Shown: positions 44,901 through 53,329, counted from the first letter of the stretch. The stretch: 64,000 nucleotides of DNA from Shewanella salipaludis (GCF_012911865.1 NZ_JAAXYH010000001.1:1-64000), one strand, 5' to 3'. Numbers and translations are program-made. The notes: generated by a model not told the origin, from the sequence alone.

Positions 44901-45056
44901 ATGGCCGGTGGCCAGCTGGTATATACCCCGTCCAAGAGCTTCAAGAGCGGTGACAGCTTCAGCTATACAGTCACAGACGGTAAGGCCACAGCGACCGCCA
45001 CTGTGGTGGTCAGCCTGACAAGCTCGGGCGGCGGTAATGGCAAGGGTAAAAGATAA
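41958..45056 (+). CDS. secreted M11 gametolysin-like metallopeptidase 1
   Basis: A zinc metallopeptidase of about 1032 residues, predicted secreted. Signal peptide to about residue 36 (GPALA). Residues about 40-240 form a Lys/Ala-rich helical stretch plus a beta domain, likely a propeptide absent from the paralogue at 48683. The catalytic domain has HELGHNLGLKH near residue 390 and the Met-turn-like DVLDIMGKS near 425. Three NEW3-type beta domains follow (SWNLAPG-style repeats such as AGWSATSNSLNLAPGAS), then a cadherin-like Big_9 domain (APVAVNDSV) and a basic tail GNGKGKR. The TTG at 41958 is chosen: AGGGG is 8-9 nt upstream, and the ATG at 41952 is ACG in the paralogue. ATG 41964 is the alternative. 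Confidence 0.85.
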   Translation: MNMKNVSVASRFAATHFSRLSALTLLALASATTFSGPALAKAQSHDSHSQIHLPQGKAHKARADKARADKQQTEQQTLALAGLMAEYRHAAKAADVNGARASRDAELAQQLLELAIARQAAQGELLKTDPGAALRSVLPESKRAGLPAEVEARLAHRGELQGELEVVYEDFEDPSLNRLQHTLVTDKGRVVLHLPANARTAQLKTGDKVRVKGWQFNDGRQDAANGDLVVDEAQDGLVVLAAGADTLAGTSSVSTMTPLSGTKGEQKLLVLMLNFQDNPSVQPWTAAQVQQMVFGTVNDYYREASYGQTWLTGDVKGYYTLPINTTCDYFGMDSYAQQVAKDNGIDLSQYQRLVYMLPQNSACGWRGQGTVGGVPSRAWLNGELNLLTIGHELGHNLGLKHAKRLNCGSGYISDACVAITYGDVLDIMGKSEGHFNVFNKERLGWLTAEQGEIATADKDGSFLLEPYETSPNGVAKGLKVRRGTDATTGEQLWYYLEYRQPTGFDSFLAGKADTAGVLVHLNSSAEDIESSQLLDMTPLSSIYDLDDAALVAGQSYTDSVAGVTITTEWADGSGVGVNVSYSGGTGASCVRASPALALSPNTSAWVAPGTGVSYSATVTNRDSQDCAADSFAVSAQVPAGWSATSNSLNLAPGASGSVTLTVTSSASAADGFYDINISAKHGSDSQYQSSGLVSYVVETPVAACVLANPVWSLTSNSSGAVAPGTAVTYQGMLKNNDSDSCAASSFDVAASLPTSWSADTASVSLAPGEAKAVSITVTSSSTAVDGVYDFSLLARNRNNLSYQASASANYTVSAPLPTCSLAAPRITVANPVGLELAAGSLQSYSVTVTNQNGQGCDDVGFNLSASVPAGWSADSANLTLASGASKTVSLGVTSASTAISGSYSLTLTTRDSVNSGYQASTSVSYTVAAKANSAPVAVNDSVAMSSKTSISINVLGNDSDADGDKLSISGVTQGAKGSVQIMAGGQLVYTPSKSFKSGDSFSYTVTDGKATATATVVVSLTSSGGGNGKGKR

Positions 45057-45071
45057 CCGCTGAAGTCGAAC

Positions 45072-45108
45072 AAAAAAAAAGCCGGGGCAATGCCCCGGCT
45101 TCTTTTTT
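45072..45108 (+). terminator. bidirectional terminator after M11 peptidase 1
   Basis: AAGCCGGGGC-AAT-GCCCCGGCTT flanked by nine A and six T; serves the peptidase and the facing DUF11-type gene. Confidence 0.92.
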
Positions 45109-45130
45109 ATCTACTCCTTTTATCTACTCC
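45105..45130. repeat. perfect 13-bp tandem duplication
   Basis: TTTTATCTACTCC twice, starting in the T-run of the terminator. Confidence 0.8.
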
Positions 45131-45148
45131 AAGTTGTTCACACTGAGA

Positions 45149-47425
45149 TTATTCCTGGGTAATGACCTGAATTAACACATCATTGGTTGAATCATCGCCT
45201 TCATCATCTTCAACCGTAGCAATTACGCTGTTGAGGAAGTTGATGGGCAGGGTATTTTCCAGACCTGGAATGAACTCGATAGTAAAGGCACAACTATAGG
45301 TGTCGCCAGGCGAGCCATTATAGGTGAGCTGTTGGTTCTCAACACAAGGACCATAACCTATGCTGTCGAAGACACCACCACCGTTGATCAGCCTGAATCC
45401 AGGAGTCGCCTGGTTGGCAAAGACATTAGCACCGCCCAATGTGAGCAGCGTCAGGTTGACGTTTTCTATGCCGGCGTTATGCAGCTCCAGTACCACCAGC
45501 ATGCTGGCGGCGAACTTCATGTCTGTGGCTGGTGAGCCAGGAATGAAGGTGACAGCGGCATCGTCCATGTCTTGCACTGGTTGGCCATCTTCGTCCACGC
45601 CGTCTATGGTGGCAACGTTGACATGCACATCACCCGCATTGCCTTTCAGCTGCTCAGTGATGGTACAGCTGGCGTATTCACCCGGCAGCAGCATGAAGCC
45701 ATTGAGTGGGGTAGGTGCAATAGGTGCACCGTTCAACATGTCGACCAGACAATCGCCGGTTAACACGTCAAACCTATCATCGATCAGGCTGCTGAAGGTG
45801 ACCTTGTCGACACCGGCCGCATCTACACTGAACTCGAAGGTGTAGTCGACGGCGCGGGTGACGGCAGGATCGTCACCTGTTTCCAGTACCGAGGTTGGGT
45901 CGGCGGTCTTGATGAGGTTAATCATCGAAGGCACATCGTTGATCACCACGGTTTCAGAGTCTGAATTGGTGGCTTCATCGGCTTCATTATCCACCGCCTT
46001 GGCTGTGGCAATGTTGGTGTGTGAGCCGGCGCCTGAACCGCTGATAAATTCGTCGAAACTACATTCATAGAAATCATTGTAGGCGATATAACCACCTGTG
46101 GCACAAGTGCCTTTACCGTTAAGATCACCGAACTTGTCATCCATCAGACTGGTGAGTAGCAGCGGTGAATCCCAAGTATCTGAGGTGTTGTCGACCCTTA
46201 CTGTGTAAGTGACTGTGTCGCCAGACTCGGGTACCTGATCCGGACTGGCAGACTTGAGTACGCTGATGGTGGGTGGCAGGTTAGTGACCTGTACCTGGAT
46301 CACGTTACTGCAGTGATCACCGTCAACGCCGCCCACTGCGGCGCAGGTGTTACCGTCGGTCACAGGGGAGCCATTCTTGTCTTCGAGTGACAATTTGATC
46401 AGGTCATTATATAACTCCGGACTCTGATCGTCGGGCAGATCTGTGTCGACGATATGCACCTTGAACTGACAGCTGTAGGAGCCGCTTGGGGCGATTTCAC
46501 CGCCGTTGGCAGGCTGAGTACAGTTGCTGGCAGTCAGATAGAGACCGTCGGCTGCACCTGCTGCGCCTGTGGCGCCCCAGAGATCGAAGGTAGTTTCATA
46601 ACTGCCGTCGGCGCCTGTGTCTATCACATCGCTGAGCGAGGTGAGGTACAGGGCTGTCTGAGCATTGGGGTTGGTGAAACTCACACTGAAGGTGTATTCG
46701 CCTCCCGGCTCGCTATAGGTATTGGTGCCTATCAGGGCCTTGACTACGGTTGGTGGGTTGGGTTTGATGAACACGTCTATGTCGAAGGAGTCACAACGGC
46801 ACTTGGATGGAGTGCCGGGAGCGGCTGGGTCTTCTTCGCTACAATCTTCACCTGTCTTGTTATGCCAGGCCATACAGTAATTGAATTCTGCCTTGCCGGA
46901 ATTGTCATCGTCACGGCAGAACAGGGTGATCTCTTCTGCTTCATATAAGTGGGTTGGGTTAAAGCCTGCCGCCTTACTGATGTCGGCACAGACATCCAGA
47001 CCTTCTTCCAAGTCCACCCCTGGGCCATCGGTTCGACCCAGCAGAATGGAACAGGTGTTATCCGGGTTGGAATCTTGGGCACTCCAGTTGCCTTCGGGCA
47101 GATACGCTGAATAGTCGTAACGCTCGTTGGCCGTGGTGGTGATGGTGACATCGGCCAGGAAGGTCACTTCTGTGCCCAACACGCATTCCACGGGATCACC
47201 TGGGTTATCAATATTCTTGATGTTATCTACCTTACTCACCCGCACGTCGTTGGCGGTACAGTTAAGGTTGAAACCTGCCTGTTCGGCCATACAGGCCTGG
47301 TCCATCTTCTGTGGGAAGAAGGAGGCGTTGGCGGGCGTGAGACTGGTAGCACCATAGAGGAAGGCGCTGCTTATCAGGGTAACGCCCAGTGCCCTGGTAA
47401 GCCGGTTACAATTGAATCGTTTCAT
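45149..47425 (-). CDS. secreted DUF11-type repeat protein
   Basis: A 758-residue exported protein without an enzyme domain that I recognise. Signal peptide ends near residue 35 (LTPANA). The N-terminal 200 residues are Cys-rich (several CxxxC-like pairs, including CRCDSFDID). From there follow at least four DUF11-like beta domains, seen in repeats such as ISVLKSASPDQVPESGDTVTYTV and INLIKTADPTSVLETGDD, each with a Cys pair near a SSLIDD/SLMDD element. Such repeats occur in surface and extracellular proteins. ATG 47425 (MKRFNCNR) is preferred, with GGGA upstream; an ATG four codons earlier exists. Convergent with M11 peptidase 1, as its counterpart at 50563 is with peptidase 2. Confidence 0.7.
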   Translation of the reverse strand: MKRFNCNRLTRALGVTLISSAFLYGATSLTPANASFFPQKMDQACMAEQAGFNLNCTANDVRVSKVDNIKNIDNPGDPVECVLGTEVTFLADVTITTTANERYDYSAYLPEGNWSAQDSNPDNTCSILLGRTDGPGVDLEEGLDVCADISKAAGFNPTHLYEAEEITLFCRDDDNSGKAEFNYCMAWHNKTGEDCSEEDPAAPGTPSKCRCDSFDIDVFIKPNPPTVVKALIGTNTYSEPGGEYTFSVSFTNPNAQTALYLTSLSDVIDTGADGSYETTFDLWGATGAAGAADGLYLTASNCTQPANGGEIAPSGSYSCQFKVHIVDTDLPDDQSPELYNDLIKLSLEDKNGSPVTDGNTCAAVGGVDGDHCSNVIQVQVTNLPPTISVLKSASPDQVPESGDTVTYTVRVDNTSDTWDSPLLLTSLMDDKFGDLNGKGTCATGGYIAYNDFYECSFDEFISGSGAGSHTNIATAKAVDNEADEATNSDSETVVINDVPSMINLIKTADPTSVLETGDDPAVTRAVDYTFEFSVDAAGVDKVTFSSLIDDRFDVLTGDCLVDMLNGAPIAPTPLNGFMLLPGEYASCTITEQLKGNAGDVHVNVATIDGVDEDGQPVQDMDDAAVTFIPGSPATDMKFAASMLVVLELHNAGIENVNLTLLTLGGANVFANQATPGFRLINGGGVFDSIGYGPCVENQQLTYNGSPGDTYSCAFTIEFIPGLENTLPINFLNSVIATVEDDEGDDSTNDVLIQVITQE

Positions 47426-47468
47426 AATATTTCCCATCCATTTCAGTATTTCAAATCAGTTATGGAAA

Positions 47469-47510
47469 GTCATAAGAAGCCTGTCATAAGAGGTCGGTCA
47501 TAGGGGGCAC
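47469..47510. repeat. 14-bp tandem repeat, three units
   Basis: GTCATAAGAAGCCT, GTCATAAGAGGTCG, GTCATAGGGGGCAC, lying upstream of the DUF11-type gene. Confidence 0.7.
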
Positions 47511-47680
47511 TGGGCTCCCAGTCATCGGATCTATTCACTACATGCTTCAGGTAAAAACTTGTATATAAATGATAAAACGAACTTTTTATGCTAACTGTGT
47601 TGATTGGTAGCCCTGCTGCCTATCCGGACCTTGATTGCGGTCCTGTATCGCTGCTGCAGTGATGAGCCCAGGCGCTTTAT

Positions 47681-47719
47681 CCATGCTCTCTGTCCATGTT
47701 CTCTGTCCATGCTCACTAC
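47681..47719. repeat. 13-bp tandem repeat, three units
   Basis: CCATGCTCTCTGT, CCATGTTCTCTGT, CCATGCTCACTAC. Confidence 0.7.
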
Positions 47720-48052
47720 CCATGTATTGTCTCCTGTACTGCATACCGCGTCTGAGACAGGGGAGAGTGCCGGGCTTCGGCTACTGGTAGATGTAAAAGC
47801 AAGCACTGGACCATGTTTGTAAGAGCTTGATTGCAATTGATAAAGTGTTTTTATTTGATGAGTTTGAATCGCTTTCGTTACACTCGATTTAACACTCATG
47901 AAACACCCGTGGCGATGGCTCTGGTGGTATCCATTTGTAAACAATGGTGTTTTATTCAAGTGTCACACTGCACATGGGCTTGTCACACTGTTGCTATGTT
48001 GTACACCTTGTTCCGTCCATCGCCGCATAGGCGACGGGAGCGAGGCTCGTAT

Positions 48053-48105
48053 CTTGAGATGAGAACGTTGAGATGGGACGTTGAGATAGAGAGCTTGAGA
48101 TGGGA
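48053..48105. repeat. 13-bp tandem repeat, four units
   Basis: Four units built on CGTTGAGATGGGA; the third is 14 bp. Confidence 0.7.
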
Positions 48106-48132
48106 AGCGGTCCTATGTTGGACCGAGTCGCT

Positions 48133-48182
48133 GGGTTCAGGTAATAGCTGTGGCACAGGGTTCAGGTAATAGCTGTGGCACA
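48133..48182. repeat. perfect 25-bp tandem duplication
   Basis: The unit GGGTTCAGGTAATAGCTGTG plus GCACA occurs at 48133-48157 and 48158-48182 without change, suggesting a recent event. Confidence 0.85.
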
Positions 48183-48516
48183 GTCGCGCATCTAGATTTT
48201 TGCGCTGAAAATCAGGCTTTCAGTAGAGAAAGCATCAATAGGCGTTATTTTCAGCAGTAATGCAATTTGTTAGCAAATGTAACATTTTGCCAACACCCAT
48301 AAAATGAAAGATTTACCAATCAAATTATTTGGTGTTTTATTCTGTAAAATTGCTACATTAAGGTCATTTATACTAGAGCATTGTAACTTATTTAGTGTAA
48401 TTAATAACTTGCTGAACGACTATTAGTAGGCTTGCTCATTTTATGGCTTTATCCTTGATTCTGATACAAATTCAAAAAAACAACCCCAAAACGATCGAAA
48501 AATGATCAATTATTGG

Positions 48517-48546
48517 TTGTTATATCGCCAACCCTTTTGCTAGTAT
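48517..48546 (+). promoter_or_regulatory. promoter of M11 peptidase gene 2
   Basis: TTGTTA (48517-48522), 18-bp spacer, extended -10 TGCTAGTAT (TAGTAT at 48541-48546), matching copy 1. Confidence 0.6.
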
Positions 48547-48552
48547 GCCGGC

Positions 48553-48682
48553 TGTTTTTACTCGCAAAGCCAGTAAACACCTGGGTTAGACCGAGTGAAG
48601 TTGTTAAGCGGGTTTAAGAATAATTGACTCGGCCTTCGGGACCGAGACGCAAGATTATTTACATAGTTTAGGGGTAACGAAT
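48553..48682 (+). promoter_or_regulatory. structured 5' leader with alternative hairpins (copy 2)
   Basis: CCGAGT (48591-48596) can pair with ACTCGG (48627-48632), or CTCGGCC (48628-48634) can fold back on GG-A-CCGAG (48639-48646) with the very stable loop TTCG. The two choices exclude each other, as in copy 1. The leader is about 12 nt shorter, mostly before the long-range stem. Confidence 0.5.
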
Positions 48683-50470
48683 TTGAACATGATGAATGTT
48701 GTTGCGGCATCAGGTTTTTCCGCGGTAAAGGTGTTAAGACCTTTAGCCATGTCACTGTTGGCATTTTCTGCATTCGGCTTTGCGGTGTCTCCTGCTGAGG
48801 CCGCGGTTACAGGGGAACAGAAAACCTTGGTGTTCCTGGTGAACTTTCAAGAAAACCCGAATGAAGCGCCGCTGAGCAGCGCAGAAGCGAATTCGTTGGT
48901 CTTTGGTACTGTCAATGATTTCTATCGTGCCAATTCCTATGGCCAGCTGTGGTTATCGGGAAAGGTTGCCGGTCTCTTCACCGTCCCCTTGTCTAATACA
49001 GTGTGTAATGATGCTGCTGTGGCAGAGGCGGTTAACACCCTGGCGGTGGATGCCGGTGTGCCAATCGCAAACTATGATCGTTATATTTACCTGACCACCA
49101 GCACAGCCTGTTCCTCCGAGGGCTCAGGCACTTCCTCTGGGCTGCCTTCGCGCGCGTCTATCAATGGTAAGTTTGCTCCCAGAGTCGTGGCCCATGAACT
49201 GGGGCATAACTTAGGCTTGTCTCATTCCAGTGCGCTCGATTGTGGTGATGTCACTCTCGGCGATCAATGTCGGGTGCTGGAGTATGGCGACAGCTATGAC
49301 ACCATGGGTAACCATGATATGGGCTACTTCAATACCTTCCAGAAGGAGCGCCTCGGCTGGTTGTCTGCCTCTGCGGCGCCCAAGGTGACTCTGGTACAGC
49401 AAGACGGCCTATTCACCCTGGGGGCTTACGAGCAAAATAATGGCTTGCCTGTCGCATTGAAAATTCCCCGTGGTGCGGACCCTGTTACCGGCAAGATGCG
49501 TTGGTTCTATATCGAGTATCGTCAGGCCTTGAGTCATGATAGCTTCCTGGCGGATCGCTCTTACCAAGCCTATCGTGGGGATGTGACCGAAGGTGTGGTG
49601 GTGCGTCTGGCAACCGAAGGTGAGCAGAAGAGCAGCCGTTTACTGCACCTGAAGCCAAACTCCACATTCAAGCAACTTTTTGGTTTCAGTGACTGGGAAG
49701 ACCCGGCGATGGCGATAGGTGACACTTTCACTGACACTGAGTCAGGAGTGACTTTCAGCCTGCAGTCTGCCAATGGCAGTACCGCCGACATCAGCGTTCA
49801 GATGGGTTCAGGCTCAAGCCAGTGTGTGATTGCGGCTCCCGTGGTCTCTTCGGTGGTGGGCTCCGGCTCGGCAATGGCGGGTGATACCCTGCAATACAGT
49901 GTTAAAATAGAAAATCGTGACTCAGCTGAGTGCGCCGCCAGTGACTTCTCGGTCAAGGCAAGTGTATTGAGTGGTTGGTTGGCCAACACTGTGACAGTGA
50001 ATTTGGCCCCGGGACAAACTCAGCAAGTCAAGCTGTCGGTGACTTCCGCAAGCACAAGCGCTGCTGGAAGCTACAGCATTCCCGTTACTGCCGCCTCCCT
50101 TGTTAATGCCAATGTCAAAGGGAGTATCAACCTGACTTACCAAGTGGCATCATCCTCGACCGGTGGCTCTTCAGGCTTGGCTGCGAATGATGATTTGGTG
50201 ACTATTTCGAGCAAGCAGGCCGTTACCATAGCTGTACTGGGTAACGATACAGTCCCTGCTGGTACTCAGGTGACAGTGCAAGCGTCTGGCGCAGCCAAGG
50301 GCAGTGTTGAAACCCTGAGTGATGGCAGTGTACGTTACACGCCGGCCAAGAGCTTCAAGACCAGTGACAGCTTCAGTTATACCCTGTCTGATGGGGTTAG
50401 CAGCGCCAGCGCGACCGTGCAGATAAGCCTGGTTTCATCCGGCGGAAGCGGTAAGGGCAAGCGCCGCTAA
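48683..50470 (+). CDS. secreted M11 gametolysin-like metallopeptidase 2
   Basis: A 595-residue paralogue of the enzyme at 41958. A signal peptide (to about residue 35, VSPAEA) leads almost directly into the catalytic domain (GEQKTLVFLVNFQENPNEA), with no 200-residue propeptide region. HELGHNLGLSHS lies near residue 170 and YDTMGNHD near 206. One NEW3-type domain and one Big_9-type domain follow, then the basic tail GSGKGKRR. TTG 48683 has AGGGG 8 nt upstream; ATG 48689 is the alternative. Predicted to cut proteins outside the cell. Terminator at 50488-50515. Confidence 0.85.
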   Translation: MNMMNVVAASGFSAVKVLRPLAMSLLAFSAFGFAVSPAEAAVTGEQKTLVFLVNFQENPNEAPLSSAEANSLVFGTVNDFYRANSYGQLWLSGKVAGLFTVPLSNTVCNDAAVAEAVNTLAVDAGVPIANYDRYIYLTTSTACSSEGSGTSSGLPSRASINGKFAPRVVAHELGHNLGLSHSSALDCGDVTLGDQCRVLEYGDSYDTMGNHDMGYFNTFQKERLGWLSASAAPKVTLVQQDGLFTLGAYEQNNGLPVALKIPRGADPVTGKMRWFYIEYRQALSHDSFLADRSYQAYRGDVTEGVVVRLATEGEQKSSRLLHLKPNSTFKQLFGFSDWEDPAMAIGDTFTDTESGVTFSLQSANGSTADISVQMGSGSSQCVIAAPVVSSVVGSGSAMAGDTLQYSVKIENRDSAECAASDFSVKASVLSGWLANTVTVNLAPGQTQQVKLSVTSASTSAAGSYSIPVTAASLVNANVKGSINLTYQVASSSTGGSSGLAANDDLVTISSKQAVTIAVLGNDTVPAGTQVTVQASGAAKGSVETLSDGSVRYTPAKSFKTSDSFSYTLSDGVSSASATVQISLVSSGGSGKGKRR

Positions 50471-50487
50471 GCGTATTTATCCAAAAG

Positions 50488-50519
50488 AAAGGCCTGGCGG
50501 TATCGCCAGGCCTTTTTGG
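50488..50519 (+). terminator. bidirectional terminator after M11 peptidase 2
   Basis: AAAGGCCTGGCG-GTAT-CGCCAGGCCTTT, 12-bp perfect stem, then TT; serves the peptidase and probably the facing secreted protein. Confidence 0.88.
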
Positions 50520-50562
50520 TTTTGCACCGTTAGTGCTGAAAGGTATCTCCTGTTGCAGGCGC

Positions 50563-52203
50563 TCAGTTACCGCTCGGGCAGATAGGGCAATCTGCAGAAG
50601 CTGTGTTGCTGGCCGATGAACCGTCAAGTTTTAGCTGACCACTGGCCAAAACTGTGTCGCGGAAGTTTTGGTTGATAGGGTTAGCGAAATCTTTGGGTAT
50701 GTAGCTGCCGCTGTAATTCATACAGGCGTCAGGGCCGAGTGTGATGCCGGACAATACGGCAACATCGTCTCCAGGATCGCCAGGGGTTCCCGAATCGTCG
50801 ACGACACTGACATTGACCAGAGTCAGTCCAGGGGTGGTTGTGTTACATACCTGGCCGCTGAAGCTGACCTCGGCTATGATGCCATTCGCTGTGGGTACGA
50901 AGCTGCTGCTGCACTCCTTATCGACATAGATCATGGGCGACAGGCTGAGAGGCTCACACTCATCTCCGGCTGTGTCTGTGATGGTGGAGGCACCCGTTGG
51001 GCTGCCTGAGGCAGTCACAGTGACACTGTTATTGAGCCCATTGCTGGAACTTTCGAAGCTGCCGCTGTAGGGGGCTTCAGCGCCTGACAATATGGTGCCG
51101 AGCGCATGCATGTTGCCGGCCTCACTATCTGTGACCACAACATTATACAGGGTACCACTGCCGTCGTTGATGACCTTGCCCTCGTACTGATAGACATAAC
51201 CCGTTTCGGTTGCATTAACCTCGGCTTGGCTGCAGACCTTGGTGATATCGACACTGCAGAGATCGAAGTCATGCAAGACAAAGTCTTTGAGGGTGGCGGT
51301 GAACTCGCTCGATGAGCGAGTCTCTGCCATGAAGCTGCTGAAGCAGTTATCCCCACCGACGAGTTGGGTCAGGTTGATACCCCCTTCGAATATGGATTCA
51401 TAGGGGAATTGATTGGCCGTATTGTCATTTTTTGACTGATAGGGCCAAGGTGAAGGCGTTGGATCATAGGGACCATCTTCATCATTGGTGATGGCGCAGA
51501 CCAGATCGCCGGCCGCAGAACCGCAGATGGCGTTACTCTTATGTAACAATCTTATGTTGGCGGCGTCACATTCCCCGATACCTGGGTTGTTGCTGGCTGC
51601 CTTACTGCAAGAGTCATCCCATATGTCGACGCGGATCTCGGGACTGGCACCGGAAGCTTGGGGGAAGTTGGTTAGCACCAGCACATCGCCGTTGGTGTGT
51701 TCACCTTCAAAACTGCCGTCACCCTTGGCTTCGACGTGTTGTTTAAAGAACCAGAAGCCCATGAAGGCATCACCCTTATTGGAAATCCGGTCGGCGCCGA
51801 AATAAATGAGCAAATCACCGGCAGCATTGTTGTATGCCGCGGCATAGGCATTGGTGATCTCATCCTTATCGGGTGAGCTACCTGCCTTGTGTGCCCACTG
51901 GGCTATGGGTTGGATGTCTTTGCGTCCCCCGGTGAAGATACTGGTATCTATGCCTTGGGCATTGGGTTCATCGTTGACTATGCCAGTAAATGCCGTGGTA
52001 TTACCGCCGTTATTGAGTCCTCCGTTGTAGAGTGTTTCCCAGTCATAGGGCGGAGCGACACTGTCTTGAATCGCGTTGCCCTCGAGTTCGAAAATACCTT
52101 CATCATGAACGGCGAGCGTGGTCGGGGCGAATAGCCCTATGGCCAGGCCCAGAATAAACGCCGGACTTTTTGTCAGTAGTGAGTTTTTACCAGTTATTTT
52201 CAT
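50563..52203 (-). CDS. secreted Cys-containing protein with DUF11-like C-terminus
   Basis: A 546-residue exported protein of unknown function. Signal peptide ends near residue 32 (TTLA). The N-terminal 280 residues form an uncharacterised domain (EGNAIQDSVAPPYDWETLYN near its start, IYFGADRISNKGDAFMGFWF) known to me only from hypothetical surface proteins. Two DUF11-like domains follow, each with Cys pairs (VDITKVCSQAEVN; MIYVDKECSSSF), ending in CPICPSGN. ATG 52203 is preferred, with GGAGAAGG just upstream. It faces M11 peptidase 2 exactly as the DUF11-type gene at 45149 faces peptidase 1. Confidence 0.7.
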   Translation of the reverse strand: MKITGKNSLLTKSPAFILGLAIGLFAPTTLAVHDEGIFELEGNAIQDSVAPPYDWETLYNGGLNNGGNTTAFTGIVNDEPNAQGIDTSIFTGGRKDIQPIAQWAHKAGSSPDKDEITNAYAAAYNNAAGDLLIYFGADRISNKGDAFMGFWFFKQHVEAKGDGSFEGEHTNGDVLVLTNFPQASGASPEIRVDIWDDSCSKAASNNPGIGECDAANIRLLHKSNAICGSAAGDLVCAITNDEDGPYDPTPSPWPYQSKNDNTANQFPYESIFEGGINLTQLVGGDNCFSSFMAETRSSSEFTATLKDFVLHDFDLCSVDITKVCSQAEVNATETGYVYQYEGKVINDGSGTLYNVVVTDSEAGNMHALGTILSGAEAPYSGSFESSSNGLNNSVTVTASGSPTGASTITDTAGDECEPLSLSPMIYVDKECSSSFVPTANGIIAEVSFSGQVCNTTTPGLTLVNVSVVDDSGTPGDPGDDVAVLSGITLGPDACMNYSGSYIPKDFANPINQNFRDTVLASGQLKLDGSSASNTASADCPICPSGN

Positions 52204-52464
52204 AGCCTTCTCCATTGTAAATGAGTGCTATTGCAATGAGAGGCGGTTATTGCGCCAGTGAGAAATGCAATAGCAGGGTGGAAATGACGATAACTGATAA
52301 GCAAGAGTTGGGCCGTAAGTATAACACTTTGATAAACTGGTGCTTTAGTGTTTTTTTGCGGTGTTTTTTGATTTAAAAGATAGGAAGTTGTATCGAAAGT
52401 GAAACAGGTGTTGCCCGGGGACAAGCTGTCTCTAATGCCTGCCGGGCGGATGGGCCCCGCATGG

Positions 52465-52503
52465 GCTCGAGTGGGGCCGGCATAGCCTGAATCCCACTCG
52501 AGC
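52465..52503 (-). other. perfect 11-bp inverted repeat
   Basis: GCTCGAGTGGG (52465-52475) and CCCACTCGAGC (52493-52503) with a 17-nt loop, 14 nt beyond the stop of the DsbA-like gene. It lacks a T-run, so it may stabilise the mRNA end or be a weak terminator. The rest of the 313-bp gap to the secreted-protein start holds no gene. Confidence 0.55.
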
Positions 52504-52516
52504 AGGGTCTAGGTGG

Positions 52517-53329
52517 CTATTGTGCGGCTTTCGTCTCCATTAAATTATCAAGTAGGGTGGCGAAGGTTTCATAGCTTTGGGCCCCGACCACAAGTTTGGG
52601 CTCCAACAGCCGATTGTTCTCGACTCTGCCTATGATAAAACTCGGCGTGCCGCGGATGCCTATGCTGGAGCCATAGGCGGTATCCATGGCGATCTTATCG
52701 GCAATTTGCTCATCCTTGAGACAGGCATTGAAACGTGTCATGTCCAGCGTCAGCTTGGTCGCGGTTTGCTGGTATAAGGCATCATCCAACTTGGAGATGT
52801 TGGCGAATAATGTCTCCCGCATGGGCCAGTAGGCTTGTTGTTGCTGGGCACAGCTGGCGGCAACCGCCGCCCCCTGGGCCTTGGGATGGAAGCTCAGTGG
52901 AAAATGCCTGGTCAGGTATCTGACTTTACCCGTGTCTATGTATTGGGTCTTTATTTTGGAGAATGCCTTATCTATGTAGCGTTTACAGTAAGGGCATTGA
53001 AAATCTGAAAATTCCAGAATGGCGACCTGAGCCTCGGCCTCTCCGAGGAAAGGCAGCTGGCCATCGTTATCCAGGTTGGACTGGGTGGGCAGGCTACGGA
53101 ATTGCGGTTGTTGTGAGGCGGTCGCTATTGTGTGTATTTCCTTGACTTGTGCGCCTATGCTGGCCACTTCCTGTCTTAGCTGGGCTATTTCTTGCTTGAG
53201 ATCCTGCTTGAGTGACGCCAGCTCTTTTTGTGCCTCTTCCTGATGGCGGGCACTGTCCTGGGGTTGGCAACTTATGACGCTCGTCATGACTGCCGCGAGT
53301 AAGACAGGCTTCAGGGGGTTGATTGACAT
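52517..53329 (-). CDS. DsbA-family thiol oxidoreductase lipoprotein
   Basis: A 270-residue lipoprotein with a thioredoxin-like domain. Lipobox VISC gives lipidated Cys21; a coiled coil follows (about 31-66, ELASLKQDLKQEIAQLRQEV); the DsbA/BdbD-type domain starts near 98 with FSDFQCPYC (active Cys112 and Cys115) and has the cis-Pro loop GTPSF. It should form or isomerise disulfides in the periplasm. Its neighbours encode Cys-rich secreted proteins, which could be clients. ATG 53329 has AAGGAG 7 nt upstream, so the longer frame to 53353 is rejected. Confidence 0.85.
   Translation of the reverse strand: MSINPLKPVLLAAVMTSVISCQPQDSARHQEEAQKELASLKQDLKQEIAQLRQEVASIGAQVKEIHTIATASQQPQFRSLPTQSNLDNDGQLPFLGEAEAQVAILEFSDFQCPYCKRYIDKAFSKIKTQYIDTGKVRYLTRHFPLSFHPKAQGAAVAASCAQQQQAYWPMRETLFANISKLDDALYQQTATKLTLDMTRFNACLKDEQIADKIAMDTAYGSSIGIRGTPSFIIGRVENNRLLEPKLVVGAQSYETFATLLDNLMETKAAQ

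Larger units (their letters stand above)
47426..48268. other. non-coding region rich in short tandem repeats
   Basis: About 840 bp without a credible gene. It holds four separate tandem arrays (47469-47510, 47681-47719, 48053-48105, 48133-48182) and a 10-bp direct repeat TGTCACACTG at 47961 and 47981, spaced exactly 20 bp, which could be a two-site operator. A 122-codon minus-strand frame (47591-47959) runs through one array and looks spurious. Confidence 0.6.
48269..48682 (+). repeat. upstream region duplicated from 41532-41957 (copy 2)
   Basis: Counterpart of the region before M11 peptidase 1. The promoter block, leader and ribosome site align base for base with few gaps; the more distant part is diverged but still alignable. 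Confidence 0.8.

Noticed and set aside
47591..47959. 122-codon minus-strand frame in the repeat-rich region
   Set aside because: Runs through a 13-bp tandem array, no ribosome site or recognisable sequence.
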